Below the pieces are notes generated by a model, which saw nothing but the letters and a program-made list of their open reading frames with translations, did no database searches and was not told where the DNA came from. A stretch of DNA of 8,316 nt from Dehalococcoidales bacterium (GTDB lineage: Bacteria; Chloroflexota; Dehalococcoidia; E44-bin15), in assembly GCA_030615555.1 (NCBI GenBank), contig JAUWZB010000031.1, positions 1-8,316 on the forward strand, in the 5' to 3' direction. The position numbers and the translations under genes were made by a program. Position 1 is the first letter of the stretch. Each line of letters starts with the position of its first letter. Below, in pieces: positions 1 through 3,549 of this stretch.

Positions 1-9
1 ACTAAAAGT

Positions 10-53
10 CCACTATTCTCCATTTTAATCCACAATATACCACATTTTTTCAC
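10..53 (-). promoter_or_regulatory. Five 10-bp-phased GTGG-like boxes (MraZ-type operator candidate)
   Basis: Read on the minus strand, GTGA, GTGG, GTGG, ATGG and GTGG begin at positions 53, 43, 33, 23 and 13, one helical turn apart and separated by A/T-rich spacers. They overlap the leftward promoter (-35 at 58-63, -10 at 34-39), which is where a repressor would bind. Direct (T)GGG-type repeats with 10-bp period in front of the division/cell-wall cluster are the known signature of MraZ operators. From this I infer that a leftward mraZ-type operon may begin just outside the window. The phasing and box sequences are seen directly; the identity of the binding protein is inferred. Confidence 0.5.
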
Positions 54-63
54 ATTTTGTCAA
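34..63 (-). promoter_or_regulatory. Leftward sigma70-type promoter
   Basis: On the minus strand there is a perfect TTGACA (positions 63-58), an 18-base spacer and TATATT (39-34, five of six consensus bases). Transcription would start near position 27 and run off the left edge. The 18-base spacing matches the trmD and def promoters in this window. No gene on this strand starts inside the window, so the target is unseen. Confidence 0.6.
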
Positions 64-91
64 TACCTTTTCTATGAATTCTTAAAATTTG

Positions 92-120
92 TTTACAAAA
101 AAGTTTTTCTGTGGTATGAT
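92..120 (+). promoter_or_regulatory. Promoter of the lipoprotein gene
   Basis: TTTACA (92-97), a 17-base spacer and TATGAT (115-120) each match the sigma70 consensus at five of six positions, placing the start of transcription near 127. The -35 box lies in a short palindrome, TTTGT-TT-ACAAA (88-99), which could be an operator. The promoter lies downstream of the longest in-frame start (TTG at 89), so that start cannot be the one used. Confidence 0.6.
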
Positions 121-137
121 ACCGAAAACTTTTACCT

Positions 138-162
138 ATAGCCGGCTAAGACAGCCAGCTAT
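138..162 (+). promoter_or_regulatory. Leader hairpin before the lipoprotein gene
   Basis: ATAGC-C-GGCT (138-147) pairs with AGCC-A-GCTAT (153-162), giving nine base pairs around one C/A mismatch and a five-base loop. It falls about 11-36 bases into the predicted transcript and ends just before the SD (168-177). It could stabilise the mRNA or influence ribosome access. There is no U-tract, so it is not a terminator. Confidence 0.4.
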
Positions 163-178
163 CAAGAAAGGGGGAGGA

Positions 179-1660
179 ATGAAAACTCGTAAACTTCTCG
201 GCTTATTGGTGACACTACTTTTGGTGGGCATGGTATTCAGTGCCTGTGGCCCTGAGCCTACCCCGGGGTGGTATTGGAAGGACGGGGATTTCATCGACTA
301 CGCCCCAAGCGGGATGCCCGATCTCGACCAGAAGCAGGATCAGTGGCAGGATGCTCGGGGGAACTGGTCCTACTGCGGGCCGGTAGCCCTCGCCAACTCC
401 CTATGGTGGTTCGATTCTAAGTTCGAGCCTAACCCCGTCGCTCCACCTGCCATCAATGATAGCTACCCACTAGTCCAGTCCTATAGCCCGGGACAGTGGG
501 ACGACCATGACCCCAGTAACGTGGTCTCGCTGGTTGGAGACCTCGCCATGCGCATGGATACCGATGGCCAGGCCTCGGGTGGACAGTGGTTCGGCACCTT
601 TGTCGAAGATATGGAGGATGCCATCGACCAGTACCTCATCGACAAGGGCCTGCAGAACGACTTCTATGAGGTCACTGTAAAGAGCCCGGAATTCGAGTGG
701 ATCGAGGAGGAGGTGGAAAGGTGCGAGGATGTGATCCTGCTCCTGGGCTTCTGGCAGTTGCAAGAAGGGGAGTGGGTGCGCGTCGGGGGCCACTATGTTA
801 CCGTAGCTGGGGTGAGTTCTGAGGCTTACCAGAATTGGCATCAGCGCTTAGGCATCAGCGATCCCTATTGGGATAACGCTGAGGCCGGAGGACCGGGCAG
901 GGTACTGCCAGCGCCTCACGGCTACCCTCATGACTCATCGGTGCATAACGATACCCAGTATATCTCCCACGATATCTATGAGGTCCACCCCTCCGAAAGC
1001 CCCGGCGGCAACTGGTCCCTTCCAGACTATGCCAACTGGAATACTGACATCAGCAACTTCTTAGACCAGAACTGGGCCCTCGATCTGCTGGATTACAAGG
1101 GAACTTACATGCCAGACCTTCCGGTCCACACCGAGATCGATTACGCAGTGGCGGTGTCACCAGTGGCCGAGCCAACTCCCACTCCAACTGCAACGCCAAC
1201 GCCTACTGCTACCCCAACGCCAACACCAACGCCAACGACTCCACCACCCTCGCCAACACCAACGCCTGACCCTACGCCTGAACCTACGACTGAACCTACG
1301 CCTGAAGCAACACCTGAGGCAACACCTGAGGCAACACCGACACCAACGCCCACACCAACGCCAGGTCCGAAACAGGTCGCTACCTTTGTAACAAGTCTCT
1401 ACACGGTGGAAGACGGGGTTATCTGGGTAAGCGTCCACCTTTTGCCGGGCGGTGGTTGGGAAGGGATGGTCTACGACATCCATATCCTCTTTGATGGAGA
1501 AATGGTTTACGAAGAGTATTTCGACGAACCCTTGGAGGTTTGTGTGGAATATGAATTCCCGATCGAAGATCCAGGTACAACTCCCGAGGAGATAATGGTC
1601 CACCTGACCGGCGTGGAACACGAAAATCTAGGCCAGCATCCCAGTTCGCCTAGGCCTTAA
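179..1660 (+). CDS. Secreted lipoprotein with C39/papain-like cysteine peptidase domain and Pro-Thr linker
   Basis: The start ATG at 179 is chosen because it directly follows a strong SD (AAGGGGGAGGA) and begins a normal signal peptide. The longer in-frame start (TTG at 89) lies inside the promoter. The protein has 493 residues. Residues 1-23 form a type II signal peptide: a Lys/Arg start, a hydrophobic core, and lipobox FSAC with Cys23 as the probable lipidated residue, giving anchoring on the outer face of the membrane. Residues about 60-320 look like a C39-type (papain-like) cysteine peptidase. The Cys is at 66 in YCGPVALANS, the His at 205 in GGHYVTVAG and the Asp at 228 in GISDPYWD, in the Cys-His-Asp order of the family. 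Residues about 331-397 are a Pro/Thr/Glu linker. The last ~95 residues look beta-rich and are not recognised. The substrate is unknown; a non-catalytic surface role is possible. mogA follows 6 bases after the stop. Confidence 0.8.
   Translation: MKTRKLLGLLVTLLLVGMVFSACGPEPTPGWYWKDGDFIDYAPSGMPDLDQKQDQWQDARGNWSYCGPVALANSLWWFDSKFEPNPVAPPAINDSYPLVQSYSPGQWDDHDPSNVVSLVGDLAMRMDTDGQASGGQWFGTFVEDMEDAIDQYLIDKGLQNDFYEVTVKSPEFEWIEEEVERCEDVILLLGFWQLQEGEWVRVGGHYVTVAGVSSEAYQNWHQRLGISDPYWDNAEAGGPGRVLPAPHGYPHDSSVHNDTQYISHDIYEVHPSESPGGNWSLPDYANWNTDISNFLDQNWALDLLDYKGTYMPDLPVHTEIDYAVAVSPVAEPTPTPTATPTPTATPTPTPTPTTPPPSPTPTPDPTPEPTTEPTPEATPEATPEATPTPTPTPTPGPKQVATFVTSLYTVEDGVIWVSVHLLPGGGWEGMVYDIHILFDGEMVYEEYFDEPLEVCVEYEFPIEDPGTTPEEIMVHLTGVEHENLGQHPSSPRP
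1169..1369 (+). repeat. Low-complexity Pro-Thr linker repeat inside the lipoprotein gene
   Basis: About 200 bases built from ACNCC-type units encode a run of PT, AT and PE dipeptides. They include three 12-base PEAT units in a row (1301-1336), two of them identical. Such linkers join domains of cell-surface proteins and commonly vary in length by replication slippage. The long open frames on the opposite strand here are by-products of the base composition. Confidence 0.85.
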
Positions 1661-1666
1661 TAATGG

Positions 1667-2146
1667 ATGTTTACACTAGGTATACTGACCATCAGCGATA
1701 AGTGTTCGCGAGGCGAGCGTGAGGATGAGAGCGGCAAGGCAATTAAAGAACTCCTTGCCGCTCTCAATGCTCGCGTGGTAAAATATGATATTGTCCCCGA
1801 TGAGCGGGAGCTCATCTCCGAAAGGCTCGTGGAGTGGGCCGATAAGGAGGGGATCGACCTCATCCTCACCACCGGGGGTACGGGGCTCTCGCCGCGCGAT
1901 GTCACCCCGGAGGCGACGCTTGCCGTTCTGGATAGGATGGCGCCGGGGTTCACCGAGGCGATGAGGGCCGAGAGCCTGAAGAAGACCCCCATGTCGATGC
2001 TCAGTCGCGCGGTGGCGGGCATCCGGGGGGGGAGCTTGATCATTAACCTCCCCGGCAGCCCCAGGGGGGTGCGCGAGTGCCTTGAGGCGGTTTTGCCCGC
2101 GCTGCCACATGCCATAGAGGTGCTAAGGGGCGAGGCTGGGGAGTGA
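1667..2146 (+). CDS. mogA: MogA-type molybdopterin adenylyltransferase
   Basis: This 159-residue protein belongs to the MogA/MoaB family, whose MogA members adenylylate molybdopterin before molybdenum insertion in the cytoplasm. Visible hallmarks are the MPT-binding TTGGTG loop at 68-73, the RDVTPEATLAV stretch from 77, and SRAVAGIRG leading to INLPGSP at 113-132. The RDVTPEATLAV...PGF..AMR run resembles E. coli MogA more than MoaB, although the length is MoaB-like. ATG 1667 is the only reasonable start, because the frame is closed by TAA at 1661. No SD is visible in front of it. The preceding gene stops only 6 bases upstream, so translation may depend on reinitiation. The stop overlaps the next small gene by one base (TGATG). 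The last residues (RGEAGE) are encoded by a sequence resembling the dispersed repeat described below. The MogA versus MoaB assignment is the least certain point. Confidence 0.88.
   Translation: MFTLGILTISDKCSRGEREDESGKAIKELLAALNARVVKYDIVPDERELISERLVEWADKEGIDLILTTGGTGLSPRDVTPEATLAVLDRMAPGFTEAMRAESLKKTPMSMLSRAVAGIRGGSLIINLPGSPRGVRECLEAVLPALPHAIEVLRGEAGE
2124..2143 (+). repeat. Degenerate copy of dispersed GA-rich repeat (copy E)
   Basis: These 20 bases match 2620-2639 inside trmD at 17 of 20 positions, starting with the same TAAGGGGCGAG. They form the last mogA codons and supply the GGGGAG ribosome-binding sequence for the small gene at 2146. The match is weaker than among copies A-D, and chance similarity of GA-rich sequence cannot be excluded. 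Confidence 0.35.
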
Positions 2147-2244
2147 TGAAGAGGAATTACTGGGTATATTTCTGGATTGCCCTTAGTCTTGTTATCGTGT
2201 TTGTAATATTCTGGGCTTTGCATTATATATGGCTATCACCATAA
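2146..2244 (+). CDS. 32-residue single-pass membrane microprotein
   Basis: The ATG shares its A with the mogA stop codon (TGATG), a classic translational-coupling overlap, and GGGGAG (2138-2143) can act as SD. The product starts MKRN. It has a single hydrophobic, aromatic-rich segment over residues 5-30 (VYFWIALSLVIVFVIFW at 7-23, then ALHYIWL at 24-30) and ends in SP. The positive N-terminus suggests an N-in, C-out orientation. It is more AT-rich than its neighbours, partly because of the Phe/Ile/Tyr/Val codons. I recognise no family. Position suggests co-expression with mogA and the lipoprotein gene. It might modulate a membrane protein or simply be a conserved orphan. A chance open frame is possible, but start overlap, SD and clean membrane-helix composition together favour a real gene. 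Confidence 0.6.
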   Translation: MKRNYWVYFWIALSLVIVFVIFWALHYIWLSP

Positions 2245-2304
2245 GCAAGAGGAGTGAATCCCCTAACACCAGATATGATGAGGAGAATGGTGAAAGTCTA
2301 TAAA

Positions 2305-2334
2305 TTGACAAACGAGAAAGACCAAACCCATAAT
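2305..2334 (+). promoter_or_regulatory. Promoter of the trmD-rplS-priA unit
   Basis: A perfect TTGACA (2305-2310) is followed by 18 bases and CATAAT (2329-2334, five of six). Transcription is predicted near 2341, leaving a leader of about 60 bases before trmD. It sits in the 155-base gap after the microprotein, separating the housekeeping unit from the left-hand genes. No clear terminator is visible between them. Confidence 0.65.
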
Positions 2335-2343
2335 AATACCCAG

Positions 2344-2363
2344 TGGGGCGCAGGAGTGCCCCA
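2344..2363 (+). promoter_or_regulatory. 5' leader hairpin of trmD
   Basis: TGGGGC (2344-2349) pairs with GCCCCA (2358-2363). A further G-U pair closes a six-base loop CAGGAG. With transcription starting near 2341 the hairpin would sit at the extreme 5' end of the mRNA, a position typical of transcript-stabilising stems. The loop contains an AGGAG that resembles an SD but has no suitable start downstream. Confidence 0.45.
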
Positions 2364-2372
2364 TAAGGCGAC

Positions 2373-2400
2373 AGGGTGTGGAGTGCGGGGAGAGCGAAAA
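2373..2400 (+). repeat. Dispersed GA-rich repeat, copy A (carries the trmD ribosome-binding site)
   Basis: The first 26 bases (2373-2398) match copy C in priA at 24 of 26 positions on the opposite strand. The last 20 bases (2381-2400) are identical to copy B inside trmD. The repeat contains GGGGAG (2387-2392), seven bases before the trmD ATG, so the element supplies the trmD SD, and its final A is the A of the start codon. Confidence 0.7.
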
Positions 2401-3155
2401 TGCATATTCACATCTTGACCCTTTTCCCCAATATGTTCACCGGTCCTTTCAGCGAGAGCATCATCAAGCGAGCCATCGACCAAGGGCTGGTGGAGATTGC
2501 GATTCATAATATTCGAGACTATACCTCAGATAGGCATCATGTGGTCGATGATTATCCCTACGGTGGCGGCCCTGGGATGGTGTTGAAGCCAGAGCCCCTC
2601 TTCGCCGCGGTGGCGGCGATAAGGGGCGAGTGCGGGGAGAGCGAAAAAGGGGAAGCGGAGCTCCCGGTGATCCTGCTCACCCCGCAGGGTCGGCTTTTCA
2701 ACCAGCGGGCTACTGAGGAGCTTGCTAAATATGAGGAGTTGATTCTCATCTGTGGACACTACGAGGGGGTGGATGAACGGGTGCGGGAGCACCTGGTCAC
2801 GGACGAGATCAGCATCGGGGACTATGTGTTGAGCGGTGGGGAGCTTGCCGCCATGGTGGTCGTTGATGCCCTGGTGAGGCAAATGCCCGGCGCCCTGGGG
2901 TCAGAGGAATCGGCGGGGGAGGACTCCCACTCAAGCGGGCTTCTGGAGTATTCCCAGTACACTCGCCCCCAGTCCTTTCGCGGGTGGGAGGTGCCCGAGG
3001 TTTTGCTTTCGGGAAATCACGCCGCAATCGCCAGGTGGCGAAGGGAGCAATCGCTCCTGCGCACCATTAAACGGCGCCCCGACCTTCTGGAGCGGGCAAC
3101 GCTGAGTGATGAAGAGAGAATGCTTTTAGAGGGGATGAGAAGAGGGGAAGATTAA
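2400..3155 (+). CDS. trmD: tRNA (guanine37-N1)-methyltransferase TrmD
   Basis: TrmD transfers a methyl group from S-adenosylmethionine to N1 of G37 in tRNAs reading CNN/CGG-type codons, preventing +1 frameshifts. It acts as a cytoplasmic dimer with a SPOUT trefoil knot. The 251-residue product shows the family start MHIHILTLFPNMF, GGGPGM (55-60), TPQG (94-97), ICGHYEGVDERV (117-128), DEISIGDYVLSGGELA (135-150) and QYTRP (186-190). ATG 2400 is preferred to an upstream in-frame GTG (2376): it matches the family N-terminus and has SD GGGGAG at correct spacing. Residues 75-87, between the helix after PLFAA and the LLTPQG strand, carry a Gly/Glu-rich stretch encoded by dispersed-repeat copy B, a few residues longer than in E. 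coli TrmD. rplS starts immediately after its stop. The usual upstream partners rpsP and rimM are absent here. Confidence 0.96.
   Translation: MHIHILTLFPNMFTGPFSESIIKRAIDQGLVEIAIHNIRDYTSDRHHVVDDYPYGGGPGMVLKPEPLFAAVAAIRGECGESEKGEAELPVILLTPQGRLFNQRATEELAKYEELILICGHYEGVDERVREHLVTDEISIGDYVLSGGELAAMVVVDALVRQMPGALGSEESAGEDSHSSGLLEYSQYTRPQSFRGWEVPEVLLSGNHAAIARWRREQSLLRTIKRRPDLLERATLSDEERMLLEGMRRGED
2620..2647 (+). repeat. Dispersed GA-rich repeat, copy B (inside trmD)
   Basis: Bases 2628-2647 are identical to 2381-2400 in the trmD leader (20 of 20). In the trmD frame they encode ECGESEK (residues 77-83) in a surface-type segment between conserved blocks. Its left part (TAAGGGGCGAG) also matches the end of mogA. 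Confidence 0.7.
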
Positions 3156-3518
3156 ATGAACCTCGATACGCTGATTCCCGTTGTGCCGAATCCCAATATC
3201 CCTGTGATCAGCCCTGGCGATACAGTGAAGGTGAGCATCAAGGTGGTGGAGGGGGAGCGGGAGCGTACCCAGGTGTCCCAGGGGGTGGTGATCAGGGTGA
3301 GAAAGGGCAGCGCCAATGCTAACTTCACGGTGAGGCGTATTGCCCACGGGGTTGGCGTGGAACGAACCTTTTTCTTTCACTCCCCTTCCATAGAAAAGGT
3401 AGAGGTGCTAAGACACGGCCAGGTGCGCCGTGCCAATCTCTACTACCTGCGCGGGCTCACCGCCAAGAAGGCGCGCATAAAGGAGAAAAGGCCGAAGGGA
3501 GAGCGCGCGGGGAGATAG
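3156..3518 (+). CDS. rplS: 50S ribosomal protein L19
   Basis: L19 sits at the 30S-50S interface of the ribosome. The 120-residue product shows the family blocks: PGDTVKV (20-26), EGERERTQVSQGVVI (32-46), FTVRRIAHGVGVERTFFFHSP (57-77) and RRANLYYLRGLTAKKARIKEK (91-111). It is slightly longer than E. coli L19 (about 115); the extra C-terminal PKGERAGR is basic and not conserved to my knowledge. The ATG directly abuts the trmD stop, with SD AGAGGGG at 3141-3147, so trmD and rplS are surely co-transcribed and probably translationally coupled, as in most bacteria. The final codons include GGGGAGA, faintly resembling the dispersed repeat. Confidence 0.97.
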   Translation: MNLDTLIPVVPNPNIPVISPGDTVKVSIKVVEGERERTQVSQGVVIRVRKGSANANFTVRRIAHGVGVERTFFFHSPSIEKVEVLRHGQVRRANLYYLRGLTAKKARIKEKRPKGERAGR

Positions 3519-3549
3519 GGCAAAAGGGGGGACGGTGCTATAAAAGAGC

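Noticed and set aside
89..178. 30-residue N-terminal extension of the lipoprotein from a TTG start
   Set aside because: The TTG lies inside the -35 region of the rightward promoter, and the extension would bury the signal peptide. ATG 179 has a strong SD.
1169..1369. CRISPR-like or minisatellite non-coding array
   Set aside because: The repeat is in frame throughout and encodes a normal Pro-Thr surface linker. There are no spacer-repeat alternations.
1141..1621. Long open frames on the minus strand (Gly/Val-rich and Arg/Cys/Trp-rich)
   Set aside because: They are mirror images of the Pro-Thr codon repeat, with no SD and no plausible protein composition.
1628..1656. Terminator after the lipoprotein gene
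   Set aside because: The CTAGGC/GCCTAG stem is short with a 14-base loop and is not followed by a T-run. mogA begins at once.
2254..2417. Possible small gene between the microprotein and trmD (GTG 2254 or ATG 2275)
   Set aside because: The SD abuts the GTG with no spacing, the frame runs through the trmD promoter and start, and the peptide has no recognisable character.
3516..3549. Promoter for priA using TATAAA at 3539-3544
   Set aside because: No -35-like hexamer stands 16-18 bases upstream, and the short gap suggests co-transcription with rplS.
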